A DNA stretch of 64,000 nt from the NCBI RefSeq assembly GCF_004359575.1, contig NZ_SCWF01000006.1:62001-126000 (forward strand), given 5' to 3'. This document shows positions 16,931-25,767 of the stretch, one piece after another (the stretch's first letter is position 1; the number at the start of each line of letters is the position of its first letter). The stretch is from Macrococcus bovicus. Its GTDB lineage: Bacteria > Bacillota > Bacilli > Staphylococcales > Staphylococcaceae. The notes beneath the pieces are model-generated. The model did not search any database, was not told where the DNA came from, and saw only the letters and a list, made by a program, of their open reading frames with translations. The translations under genes and the position numbers were made by a program.

Positions 16931-18445
16931 ATGAAAAAATTTATTGCACCTGCAGTTCTTTCATCCGTAATGCTCGCTTCACTAGTACCTGGCCATGTCG
17001 CAGAAGCAAAGTCAGATGCGTCAAAATCTCTTGCTCAGCTGGAAAAAGTGCACGATAAGCAAGATGCTAAAAAAGCACTGAAAAATCTTCCAGGCTCGAA
17101 AGAAGTGAAAAAGAACTATAAACAATATGAAGTGGTCAGTGCCGAAACAGATAACCTCGGTTTCACGCATTACACATTGAAGCCAAAAGTGAATGGCAAA
17201 GCTGCACTTCATTCAGAAGTCAAAGTTCACGTCAATCAAGAGGGACAGATTGTCTTTGTCAATGGTGATCTGGACCAGAAAGCACTTGCGCCGACGAACT
17301 CGCAGAAGATTTCAAGTGAAACTGCCGTTGATAAGGCATTCGAAGCGGCTGGCGTGAAGGAATCAGAAGTCAAGAATATGGACCGTAAAGTGGTGAAAAA
17401 AGCGGAACTTGCGATTAACGCAGAATCCAATAAATACGTCTACGATGTCCAGCTTATCTATATTACGCCAGAACCTGCGAACTGGCATGTGCAGATCGAT
17501 GCTGAGACAGGAGCTGTCATCCAAAAGAAAAACTTGCTTGAAGAGGTCGCAACAACCGGCTATGGTTATGGCAACAGAGGAGATTACAAGTCACTTAACC
17601 TCGTGTCAGACAGCGGCAAATATTACCTCGTTGACCAGACGCACACAGGCAATATCGAGACATACGATGCTCGTAATACTGAAACTAACTTCACATTGAT
17701 GTCTGACTACGATAACGCCTTCACAAGCACGTCACAGCGTCCAGGGGTTGACGCGCATTATTACGCAGATCAAGTCTATGACTATTATCTGAATACGCAT
17801 AATCGTAATTCCTACGACGGCAAAGGCGCACCGCTCTATTCAGTCGTCCACTTCGGCTACAATTACAACAATGCATTCTGGAATGGTGAAGCGATGTTTT
17901 ATGGTGATGGCGATGGCCGCACCTTCTCTCCGCTATCAGGCGCAAATGACGTCATTGCACATGAACTGACACACGCTGTGACAGAACATACAGCTGGACT
18001 TGTCTATCAATATCAACCAGGCGCATTAAATGAATCATTCTCTGATGTATTCGGCTATTTCGTAGACCCTGACTTCCTGATGGGTGAAGATGTGTACACA
18101 CCAGGCGTAGCGGGCGATGCCCTGCGCAGCATGTCTAATCCTGAACAGTATAACCAGCCTGCTCATATGAATCAATATCGCAATCTGCCGAATACAAAAG
18201 ACGGTGATTACGGCGGCGTTCATATCAATAGTGGTATCCCGAACAAAGCGTTCTATAATACGGTAACCGTCATCGGTAAAGCAAAAGCTGAGAAAATCTA
18301 TTACCGTGCCCTCACTTATTATCTGACACCTAACGCTTCATTCTCCGATGCACGTGCTGCACTCATCCGTTCCGCTCAGGATTTATATGGCTCCACTGAA
18401 GCGAACACTATCGCAAATGCATGGTCAAGTGTCGGCGTTTATTAA
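16931..18445 (+). CDS. Secreted M4 (thermolysin/aureolysin-type) metalloprotease 1
   Basis: A 504-residue prepro zinc protease. A Sec signal peptide (MKKFIAPAVLSSVM..., likely cut after AEA at 26) leads into an FTP/PepSY propeptide to about residue 205. The mature thermolysin fold carries H344-ELT-H348, third zinc ligand E368 (NESFSD) and proton-donor H431 (GGVHINSG). Length is close to aureolysin. AAGGGG stands before the ATG. The next gene is a close paralogue, so the pair arose by tandem duplication. Each has its own terminator and probably its own promoter. Extracellular proteolysis is the expected role. Confidence 0.93.
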   Translation: MKKFIAPAVLSSVMLASLVPGHVAEAKSDASKSLAQLEKVHDKQDAKKALKNLPGSKEVKKNYKQYEVVSAETDNLGFTHYTLKPKVNGKAALHSEVKVHVNQEGQIVFVNGDLDQKALAPTNSQKISSETAVDKAFEAAGVKESEVKNMDRKVVKKAELAINAESNKYVYDVQLIYITPEPANWHVQIDAETGAVIQKKNLLEEVATTGYGYGNRGDYKSLNLVSDSGKYYLVDQTHTGNIETYDARNTETNFTLMSDYDNAFTSTSQRPGVDAHYYADQVYDYYLNTHNRNSYDGKGAPLYSVVHFGYNYNNAFWNGEAMFYGDGDGRTFSPLSGANDVIAHELTHAVTEHTAGLVYQYQPGALNESFSDVFGYFVDPDFLMGEDVYTPGVAGDALRSMSNPEQYNQPAHMNQYRNLPNTKDGDYGGVHINSGIPNKAFYNTVTVIGKAKAEKIYYRALTYYLTPNASFSDARAALIRSAQDLYGSTEANTIANAWSSVGVY

Positions 18446-18494
18446 CATAAAAAAGAAGGACTTCTTACATCAGGAAGCCCTTCTTTTTTATGTG
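18446..18494 (+). terminator. Intrinsic terminator
   Basis: Long stem ACATAAAAAAGAAGG / CCTTCTTTTTTATGT, slightly imperfect near the loop, just after the first M4 protease gene. Confidence 0.85.
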
Positions 18495-18601
18495 TATTAT
18501 GATACAAAAATTTGATTTTAATCCTTCAGAAAACCTATTGTATTTTAACTATTTTGCTGTATAGTTATGCTATATTAAAGCGTTAAATGGAGGATAAACA
18601 C

Positions 18602-20092
18602 TTGAAAAAACTGACACCTGCCCTGCTTTCTGCCGGCATTATGGCAACACTTATCGCGCCTCATGCTTCTGCACAATCTATCAAACCACACACACAGGTT
18701 TCTCAAGATATAAAGAAAGTGCTTAGAGACCTGCCGGGCTACAAAGCAGTGAAAAAAAGCTATAAGCAATACGTTATTGTATCAGCTGATAAAGACTCAC
18801 TTGGCTTTACACACTATACGTTAAAACCTAAAGCAAAAGGAAAATTTGCTATTCATTCAGAAGTCAAAGTTCACGTAGATGCTAATGGCAACGTCGTAAT
18901 GGTCAACGGTGACTTAGACCAGTCTACACTCGCGCCCACTAATACACCACAACTGACTCAAGTTCAGGCCATTCAGAAAGCTTATGCAGCAGCTGGCGTC
19001 TCACCTGAAGCAGTGAGCAACATGGGCCGTAAAGTTGTCAATAAAGTGGAGACTGTCATCAACCCAGACAAGAATAAAATCGTCTACAATATCCAGCTGA
19101 TCTATCTTACACCGGAAGCTGCCAACTGGCTGATCCAGATTGATGCAGAGACCGGCGCCGTCATCAGCAAGCAGAACTTAATTAAAGACGTGGCTACAAC
19201 AGGGACTGGAACTGGCGTCAGCGGGACCAGTAAAACTATCAATCTGAACTTTAACAGAGGCATCTATTCACTGACGGATTTCACGCATTCAGGTCTGATT
19301 GAAACATATGATGCAAAGAATACCACTTCCACTTATAGTCTGATGACAGACCGTGACAAATACTTCACTGCTCAGACACAGCGAGCAGGTGTGGATGCGC
19401 ATTACAACGCTGATGTCGTTTACGATTATTATAAAGCACGTTTCAACCGCAACTCTTATGACAATGCCGGTTCACCGATTTATTCTATCGTTCATTTCGG
19501 TGTGAACTATAATAATGCATTCTGGAACGGACAAGTCATGGTCTATGGTGACGGCGATGGCTCTACTTTCAAAGCTTTATCAGGCGCAAATGATGTAGTG
19601 GCGCATGAACTGACACATGCCGTGACTGATAGCACTGTTGGTTTTGCTTACGAGAATCAGTCAGGTGCGTTGAGCGAATCATTCTCTGATATCTTCGCCT
19701 ATTTCGTTGACTCAGGTGATTTCCTGATCGGTGAAGATGTCTATACACCAAATGTGGCAGGAGACGGTTTAAGAAGTCTCTCTAACCCTACTCTTTATAA
19801 CCAACCAGCCCATATGAATAACTACCGTTACCTGCCTAACACAGAAGCAGGTGACTACGGCGGCGTCCATTATAACAGTGGTATCCCGAATAAAGCATTC
19901 TACAATACAGTCACACAGCTTGGCAAAGTGAAATCAGAACAGATTTATTACCGTGCACTGACGCAGTATTTAACATCAAATGCAACATTCAGCGATGCAC
20001 GGGCAGCACTCATTCAGTCTGCAACAGACTTATATGGTACAGCAGATGCTCAAGTCGTAGGTAGTGCCTGGGATCAGGTCGGCGTTTATTAA
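18602..20092 (+). CDS. Secreted M4 (thermolysin/aureolysin-type) metalloprotease 2
   Basis: A 496-residue paralogue of the preceding protease with the same layout: signal peptide (MKKLTPALLSAGIMATLIAPHASA), FTP/PepSY propeptide, and catalytic domain with HELTH starting near residue 335, ESFSD and GGVHYNSG. TTG at 18602 is chosen as start because GGAGG lies 8 bases upstream; the in-frame ATG at 18587 overlaps that site and would spoil the signal peptide. Differences cluster in the first part of the mature domain (TGTGTGVSGTSKTINL here, TGYGYGNRGDYKSLNL there), suggesting some divergence of specificity. Confidence 0.92.
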   Translation: MKKLTPALLSAGIMATLIAPHASAQSIKPHTQVSQDIKKVLRDLPGYKAVKKSYKQYVIVSADKDSLGFTHYTLKPKAKGKFAIHSEVKVHVDANGNVVMVNGDLDQSTLAPTNTPQLTQVQAIQKAYAAAGVSPEAVSNMGRKVVNKVETVINPDKNKIVYNIQLIYLTPEAANWLIQIDAETGAVISKQNLIKDVATTGTGTGVSGTSKTINLNFNRGIYSLTDFTHSGLIETYDAKNTTSTYSLMTDRDKYFTAQTQRAGVDAHYNADVVYDYYKARFNRNSYDNAGSPIYSIVHFGVNYNNAFWNGQVMVYGDGDGSTFKALSGANDVVAHELTHAVTDSTVGFAYENQSGALSESFSDIFAYFVDSGDFLIGEDVYTPNVAGDGLRSLSNPTLYNQPAHMNNYRYLPNTEAGDYGGVHYNSGIPNKAFYNTVTQLGKVKSEQIYYRALTQYLTSNATFSDARAALIQSATDLYGTADAQVVGSAWDQVGVY

Positions 20093-20098
20093 TACAGA

Positions 20099-20130
20099 AA
20101 AAGGTGAGAGAACATAATCTCTCACCTTTT
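20099..20130. terminator. Bidirectional intrinsic terminator
   Basis: AAAAGGTGAGAG / CTCTCACCTTTT hairpin between the second M4 protease and the convergent minus-strand gene. Confidence 0.9.
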
Positions 20131-20132
20131 TA

Positions 20133-20936
20133 TTATGCGACGACTTTGTCATCAATGCCTAAGTTCACTAATTGATCCAGTTTGGACGGGTCACAGAAGA
20201 ACATTACTTTGCAGTCATCCCAGTCCGCCATCACTTTGTCTATACGCGCGATATGCCACGGATTGAAGAAAGTCTGACCGGATTTATTGAAGCAGTACTC
20301 ATCATCAATGACATAGCAGGCATGGACGACCACACCGTCCTTCTCAAAGACCAGAACACTGTCTTTCGTTGCACGGTCAAAACGCTGGAAATGATTTCTT
20401 TCAAGCATATCAAGGAATGTCTGACTATGCACCCACTCTGTCAATAAGGCCGGATCATCTACCACCCCGTACAGCGCTGTCGCGAAACAGTTACCGCCGT
20501 GCTCCTCCGGAAAAACATGATGCAGCTGCTGGAAACGTTCAGGCAGACCACTGATATCCACCTCTTCAATCTTCTCATCATAAAAATGAATCAGTCTCTG
20601 CTGTGTGGCTGGTGCCAGGCTACGCCAGAACTGCTGAGTAATCAGCAGATGGCCCAGGACGAGCCGGGAACCCGTCCGGCGCTGCTCCTCATAAATCAGC
20701 TGCTGCAGCTCACTTGAAAGTGATTCATACCAGCCAGGACGCGCCACAATGACATAGTCATAATCGGCAATCTGCCAGGTGCGGTGGCAATTGCTGACAT
20801 GAAAGTTTTTATAAAGAATATGCCCTTTAAACTCATCCTTAGGACATACCACGGTCGTTTTTAAGTGTTCTGTTAAAAGTTCGTACGTTGAACTATCGAT
20901 GAAAAAAAGATCCTTCTCCTGTTCAAACGTTCTCAT
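20133..20936 (-). CDS. Uncharacterised protein with papain/NlpC-like Cys-His pattern
   Basis: A 267-residue cytosolic protein with no signal or membrane segment. The ATG at 20936 follows GGAG by 7 bases; the extension to 20978 has no ribosome-binding site. No family is recognised with certainty. The C-terminal half contains HGGNCFATALYGVV, then VVHACYVIDDEYCFNKSG and TFFNPW, a Cys...His...Asn/Asp order seen in NlpC/P60-like or transglutaminase-like folds. The N-terminal half (HILYKNFHVSNCHRTWQIADYDYVIVARPGW is split by aromatic residues) may be a second domain. Enzymatic activity is speculation. Confidence 0.6.
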   Translation of the reverse strand: MRTFEQEKDLFFIDSSTYELLTEHLKTTVVCPKDEFKGHILYKNFHVSNCHRTWQIADYDYVIVARPGWYESLSSELQQLIYEEQRRTGSRLVLGHLLITQQFWRSLAPATQQRLIHFYDEKIEEVDISGLPERFQQLHHVFPEEHGGNCFATALYGVVDDPALLTEWVHSQTFLDMLERNHFQRFDRATKDSVLVFEKDGVVVHACYVIDDEYCFNKSGQTFFNPWHIARIDKVMADWDDCKVMFFCDPSKLDQLVNLGIDDKVVA

Positions 20937-21115
20937 TTTATCACTCCTCGGTACCCACCTTAGGGTATATATATGCAAAAGTCAAGGGAAGACGGTTATT
21001 ACACTTTTAATCTCTTTGGATTAATAAATCTTAAAATGAGAAGGGAGTCGACCTGCATGGGGATGACGCTTCCTCTATGTTAAAATAAATCTAATTCCAG
21101 TAAGGACGTGATTGA

Positions 21116-22153
21116 ATGCAACAAGTGAAGAGTGTGATAACTGAATTCAGAGGGAGTCATTATGATTTCGGGCTCACGCAGGCTGAATGGCTGAAGTCGA
21201 CACTGATGATGGAGAACCGTGAACGCGAGTGGCGTCTGCGCCGTCCTCGCTTTGATATCGATCCTGTTGAAACGGAGAAGGTCTATCAGCAGTTTGCACC
21301 GAAAATCTGGGAGGAACTGCTGGGACTTCAGGATGGCCTTCAGCTCAGTCTTGAACAGGTGCTGTTAAATTTCGGTCACTACCGGGTCTATGCTAAGGAA
21401 AGCGGCTGTTCTGTTTTTACGTCAGATTCCTATCTGGTCCGTAACTATGATTATCACCCTGCGACTTATGATGGCCGTCTCACTTTCTTTCAGCCGAATG
21501 ACGGCGGTCTGGCGACGATGGCTCCGGTCTCCCGTATCACCGGCCGCATGGATGGTATCAACGAGCTCGGCCTCACGATGGGTTATAATTTCATGCATCG
21601 TAAGAAGCCAGGTGACGGTTTTGTCTGCTATATGGTCGGCCGGCTGATTCTAGAGACTTGTGCGACTGTGCAGGATGTCATCGATCTCCTGCATGAGCTC
21701 CCTCACCGTTCAAGCTTCTCCTATATCGTTCTCGACCCTTCCGGTACAACAAAAATCATCGAGATTACACCGCGGGATGTCGTTGTTCGTAACCATCACT
21801 ACTGTACCAATCATTTTGAAGTCCTGACGCATGAGAATAGACGGGTCTTGACTGATTCCAAGATGCGCATGCAGGCGATGACGGAACAGGTGACAGATGC
21901 CCTGACTGCGGATCAGGCATTTCGAATCATGAATAACACGGAGGCAGGGATTTTCAGCGACAAATATGCCAGCTGGAGTGGCACGATTCATACCAGCTGC
22001 TATTTCCCCAAGGAGTTGAAGGCTCTGTTTGCACTTGGTGGCAACCAGTCACCGGTCGAACTGGACTTCGGGAAATGGCTAGCTGGTCATGCGCTGGATA
22101 TCCAGACGATTCACGGTCAAATCGACACCACTATCACGTTTGCCAGCGAATAA
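21116..22153 (+). CDS. C45-type autoproteolytic acyltransferase/hydrolase (Ntn fold)
   Basis: A 345-residue member of the choloylglycine hydrolase / isopenicillin acyltransferase-like Ntn-hydrolases. C98 in ESGCSVFT is the expected self-cleavage site and N-terminal nucleophile of the mature beta chain. RNYDYHP, GINELGLTMGYNF and SFSYIVLDPSG follow in the family order. Such enzymes cleave or transfer amide-linked acyl groups (bile salts, N-acyl compounds, penicillin-like substrates). No export signal, so cytoplasmic. The gene is divergent from the preceding one and stands alone. Confidence 0.82.
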   Translation: MQQVKSVITEFRGSHYDFGLTQAEWLKSTLMMENREREWRLRRPRFDIDPVETEKVYQQFAPKIWEELLGLQDGLQLSLEQVLLNFGHYRVYAKESGCSVFTSDSYLVRNYDYHPATYDGRLTFFQPNDGGLATMAPVSRITGRMDGINELGLTMGYNFMHRKKPGDGFVCYMVGRLILETCATVQDVIDLLHELPHRSSFSYIVLDPSGTTKIIEITPRDVVVRNHHYCTNHFEVLTHENRRVLTDSKMRMQAMTEQVTDALTADQAFRIMNNTEAGIFSDKYASWSGTIHTSCYFPKELKALFALGGNQSPVELDFGKWLAGHALDIQTIHGQIDTTITFASE

Positions 22154-22157
22154 ATAT

Positions 22158-22186
22158 AAAAGGCGCTCAATGATGAGCGCCTTTTA
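22158..22186. terminator. Bidirectional intrinsic terminator
   Basis: AAAAGGCGCTCA / TGAGCGCCTTTT hairpin between convergent genes. Confidence 0.9.
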
Positions 22187-22937
22187 AGCGTTGCGTCAGA
22201 TGATAAGGTCTGACTTCATACATATCTAATGGCAGATAGTTCAGCTTGCTGCATTCAAGGATGCGCTCCTTGAAATGCGGATACGTCACATGGACATTCA
22301 GCTTCGTATCCGTCAGATCATAGAAGCCGACATCCTGTGTCTCACCCTCGCAATCTGCAAGCTCGCCCCCTATGACTTCACCATGGAAGCTGAAATTGAT
22401 GACACCACTTGATAAGTTCTGCGTGATGCAGAGGAGCCCCTTGATCTCGACATCCAGTCCTGTCTCTTCCTTCACTTCTCTCACTGCACAATCGACAAGA
22501 CTCTCTTCCTTATCCAGCGCACCGCCCGGCATCTCGAGTGTGTCACTGCGATGCAGACTGCGGACGAGGAGCGTCTCACCCGCTTCATTCTGTACATAGA
22601 CACTGGCGGATACACTATGCCGCGGCTGAAAGTAATTACCCGTCGGCATCATATGTGTTTCCTTCTTAGAGATGATCCACTTGTCATTAGCAATCTTCTG
22701 CAAGCGGCTGTTCTTATAGTGCGACGTTTTTTTTCTCAGATTAAAGAACTGCTGATAATGTTCACGGTCCTGAAAATCCCATATCTCCGTAATCTGAGTG
22801 TAATCTTCATCTACCCAGCGGCCGACGAGTCGCGCCCCGAGTTCAACGTAGCTGCGAAATACATGGTCGTGAAAAAAATCATTAACAGCGTTAAAGCCGT
22901 CTGGAATGATTTTGATCTCTGTCTTTACCTGATACAT
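22167..22937 (-). CDS. Nudix hydrolase with N-terminal NIPSNAP/ABM-like domain
   Basis: A 256-residue protein. Residues 1-95 look like a ferredoxin-like dimeric alpha/beta barrel (VGRWVDEDYTQITEIWDF, HYQQFFNLRKK), as in NIPSNAP or antibiotic-biosynthesis-monooxygenase-like folds. Residues about 105-230 are a Nudix hydrolase with a complete Nudix box: PGGALDKEES then CAVREVKEETGL. Nudix enzymes clear nucleoside-diphosphate-linked compounds; the specific substrate is unknown. AAAGGTG precedes the ATG. The two-domain fusion is uncommon and could tie oxidative-damage sensing to nucleotide clean-up (inference). Confidence 0.78.
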   Translation of the reverse strand: MYQVKTEIKIIPDGFNAVNDFFHDHVFRSYVELGARLVGRWVDEDYTQITEIWDFQDREHYQQFFNLRKKTSHYKNSRLQKIANDKWIISKKETHMMPTGNYFQPRHSVSASVYVQNEAGETLLVRSLHRSDTLEMPGGALDKEESLVDCAVREVKEETGLDVEIKGLLCITQNLSSGVINFSFHGEVIGGELADCEGETQDVGFYDLTDTKLNVHVTYPHFKERILECSKLNYLPLDMYEVRPYHLTQRLKGAHH

Positions 22938-23013
22938 ATTCTCACACCTTTACTGCCCTTTCTTTCATTATAGGTAAAAAAACAGAATTTTGCTAATATT
23001 TGCAGACGGATGG

Positions 23014-24111
23014 CTACATCAATAATTCAATGATGAGAACGGGTCCTAACAGCACAATCACAAAAAGTACCGCCAGCAGTTTCGCTTCTGTCCGGGCCAT
23101 ATTCAATGTCATACCAAACTGCGAGACTTTCGGTACCCAGACGTTCGGATCCTGTTTGTTGTAATAGAATAGGCCTAATACATAGTTCGAATCATCATGA
23201 TAAGGTGCTTTATCATTTTCCGCTGCTGCATGTCGGTAGTCTTTATCCGCCTGCCACTGGAGGTACATGCCCGCAATCACCGGCAAGAAAGTGCCGATCA
23301 GGACGACCGGCATAAAAGCAGCTGGCAGGTTCTCATTCGGCATCACGACCTGCTGGATGGTGATAAAACTGAACAGCAGCGCCATGATCATACTGATCAT
23401 AAAAATCACATAGCTGTTATTTCTGCGCGTCCTCACCTCATAATCAGCAGATGCTTTTCTAGCTGCCGGATTCAGCTTGAGTGGCATCATGTCTGTTGCA
23501 TTGGAAACAGCTGCCATAATAAACAAAGTAAAAAATCCCATTCCAGCCGGCAGAAAGACCGTCATCAGACTTTTTTGTTCAAAACGGTCAGGTTGATTAT
23601 CTAGACCCCAGTGTACGGCTACTCGTTCCGGTATCTCCGGATAATGGAATAACGTATAAAGTGTGACCAGTAAGAGTATGCCGGCTGGTATCAGATAGAT
23701 AACAGACGGCAGCACATGCAGATCCTTTCTGACGGTTGTATCAGTGGCGCGGACAACCTGCTTGCCTGCCATCCAGTCCTCCTCTTCTTTCAGCTGCTTT
23801 AGAGACCGGTAGCTTCGGCTATAGATCAGCAGCTCAGCTATGATCAATGTATGGATGATAATGATAAAAGCTGCCATTCCCCATCCTGCAGATAATAGAG
23901 CCAGCAGCAGAGCCGTTAACAGGGCCGCAGCAACAGAAACGATGATGATGCTATTTCTGTAGCTCTGTTGCATCGCCTTTACTTCAGCCCGACGTTGCTG
24001 CTCATCCGGTACATAAATACTGAAGAGCAGGTTTCGTCTGATCCATCGCCCGGAAAACAACATCATCAATCCTGTCATTAAAACTATCAGACTCAGTACT
24101 AGAGTTTCCAT
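23014..24111 (-). CDS. Multi-pass membrane protein with DUF1648-type segment
   Basis: A 365-residue polytopic membrane protein with about eight hydrophobic segments and the DUF1648 signature PERVAVHWGLDNQPDRF near residue 165. Related proteins accompany GntR-type YtrA regulators and SdpI-like immunity functions in Firmicutes. Its ATG overlaps the stop of the upstream GntR gene by one base (TGATG), so the two are translationally coupled. A role in envelope stress or antimicrobial resistance is inferred from this context only. Confidence 0.75.
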   Translation of the reverse strand: METLVLSLIVLMTGLMMLFSGRWIRRNLLFSIYVPDEQQRRAEVKAMQQSYRNSIIIVSVAAALLTALLLALLSAGWGMAAFIIIIHTLIIAELLIYSRSYRSLKQLKEEEDWMAGKQVVRATDTTVRKDLHVLPSVIYLIPAGILLLVTLYTLFHYPEIPERVAVHWGLDNQPDRFEQKSLMTVFLPAGMGFFTLFIMAAVSNATDMMPLKLNPAARKASADYEVRTRRNNSYVIFMISMIMALLFSFITIQQVVMPNENLPAAFMPVVLIGTFLPVIAGMYLQWQADKDYRHAAAENDKAPYHDDSNYVLGLFYYNKQDPNVWVPKVSQFGMTLNMARTEAKLLAVLFVIVLLGPVLIIELLM

Positions 24112-24488
24112 CAGATTTTCTCTCCTTTTATCAGTTGATAAATTTCGTCATCCGTTAATTGAAGGCACTTTGCTTCATCAATAATAGGCTGAAGCCGGTT
24201 GCTGATATCTTCTTTTTCTTCCTGCGTCGCTTGACGGCGTGCAGCCGGATGAATGATGGCACCGGACTTCGGCAGCACTTGAATAAATTGTTTATCCTCA
24301 AGATAATGGTAAGCCTTATTCACGGTATGCATGTTGATACCGAGATCACCGGCTAATGCACGTCCGGAAGGCAATGGCTCATATGGCATCGCCTCACCCG
24401 TCGCAATCGCTCTGATAATCTGATTGGCCAGCTGCAAATAGAGCGGAATTTCGGACTGTTCATCAATCTCAATATAGATGGTCCTCAC
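24111..24488 (-). CDS. GntR-family regulator, YtrA subfamily
   Basis: About 125 residues: a winged HTH (IPLYLQLANQIIRAIATGE, then LPSGRALAGDLGINMHTV and KAYHYLEDKQFI) with only a short C-terminal tail, which defines the YtrA branch of GntR regulators. These usually repress their own operon of membrane or ABC proteins. The start is uncertain: GTG at 24488 is used because the protein then begins at the usual family position, but its ribosome-binding site is weak; GTG at 24521 is an alternative. It precedes and is coupled to the DUF1648 protein. Confidence 0.8.
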   Translation of the reverse strand: MRTIYIEIDEQSEIPLYLQLANQIIRAIATGEAMPYEPLPSGRALAGDLGINMHTVNKAYHYLEDKQFIQVLPKSGAIIHPAARRQATQEEKEDISNRLQPIIDEAKCLQLTDDEIYQLIKGEKI

Positions 24489-24639
24489 CTCTGTTCTATA
24501 TAATATATAACAATAATTCACCTAAAAAAATATTTGTTCTATCATTAGTATATCAATACTGAGATTATTTGTAAATAAATGCTTATGATTACCTTCACGA
24601 TTTACTTCCCTTTATAATAGCCTTGAGGAGATGACAATC

Positions 24640-25680
24640 ATGAAAACTATTCTAAATACACCTTATTCATTGAAGAATCTTGAGCTGAAAAACCGGATTG
24701 TGATGCCCCCGATGTGTCAGTATTCCGTTACAGAAGAAGACGGTACACCGACTGACTGGCACTATGTTCACTACGCATCCCGTGCTGTGGGAGGGACAGG
24801 TCTTATTATTGTCGAGATGACGAATGTCGAACCGGACGGTCGTATCACTGCCAACTGTCTCGGCTTATGGGATGACGCGCAGATTCCGGCCTACAGACGA
24901 TTAGTTGATATCATTCACGCGAATGGCAGTAAGGCTGCCATCCAGATCGCCCATGCCGGCCGTAAAGCGACGCATATCGAGACCCCGGTCAGTTCCTCCG
25001 AGACACCGCTTGAGGAACCGACAAAGTTCGGTCCGGTCCGTCATCCACGCGCCCTTTCAACAGAAGAAGCAGAACAGATGGTTACTAAGTATCAGGAAGC
25101 AGCACGACGTGCAGTCGAAGCCGGGTTTGATACAATTGAAATCCACGGCGCACATGGTTACTTAATCCATCAGTTCCATTCACCAGGCATCAATCACAGA
25201 GAAGATAAATACGGCCAGGATTCAGCCTTATTCGGTGTAGAAGTCATCAAAGCGGTTAAAGCGGTCATGCCGGATGATATGCCGCTGCTCTTCCGCATTT
25301 CAGCACGTGAATATATGGACGGCGGCTACGATATTGACCATGCACTTGAGATGGGTCGCCGTTATCAAGAAGCAGGTGTAGATATATTTGATATCTCATC
25401 AGGTGGTGAGGCACCTCCAGGGCAAGACAAACCCGGCAACTATCCAGGGTATCAGGTCAGCTTTGCACGTCGTTTCAAGGAAGAATTAGAGACACCTGTA
25501 ATCGCGGTCGGTATACTGGACGAACCGGCTGTCGCTGAGATGACACTGCAGGATAACAGTGCGGACTTAGTGGCTGTCGGCCGCGGCATGCTGAACGACC
25601 CCTACTGGGCGATTCATGCGGTCAAAGCACTCAGAGATGATATCGAAGTGCCGAAACAATATGAACGAGGGATACGTTAA
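24640..25680 (+). CDS. namA: NADPH dehydrogenase, old yellow enzyme family (YqjM type)
   Basis: A 346-residue FMN-containing ene-reductase that reduces alpha,beta-unsaturated carbonyls and related electrophiles with NADPH. YqjM-type residue C26 is present in MPPMCQYS, with HGAHGYLIHQF supplying the substrate-binding His pair and VAVGRGMLNDPYW the FMN phosphate loop. The ATG at 24640 follows GAGGAG by about 9 bases; an upstream ATG at 24631 abuts the site. Monocistronic as far as visible, divergent from the GntR gene. Confidence 0.92.
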   Translation: MKTILNTPYSLKNLELKNRIVMPPMCQYSVTEEDGTPTDWHYVHYASRAVGGTGLIIVEMTNVEPDGRITANCLGLWDDAQIPAYRRLVDIIHANGSKAAIQIAHAGRKATHIETPVSSSETPLEEPTKFGPVRHPRALSTEEAEQMVTKYQEAARRAVEAGFDTIEIHGAHGYLIHQFHSPGINHREDKYGQDSALFGVEVIKAVKAVMPDDMPLLFRISAREYMDGGYDIDHALEMGRRYQEAGVDIFDISSGGEAPPGQDKPGNYPGYQVSFARRFKEELETPVIAVGILDEPAVAEMTLQDNSADLVAVGRGMLNDPYWAIHAVKALRDDIEVPKQYERGIR

Positions 25681-25767
25681 CTGCCTATGTCCGTTGAGAT
25701 GCATAAGTTTAATCACTTCCAGTTTAGGGTAAATAGGTCATAACAATTGAACTGGAGGATGTTAAGG

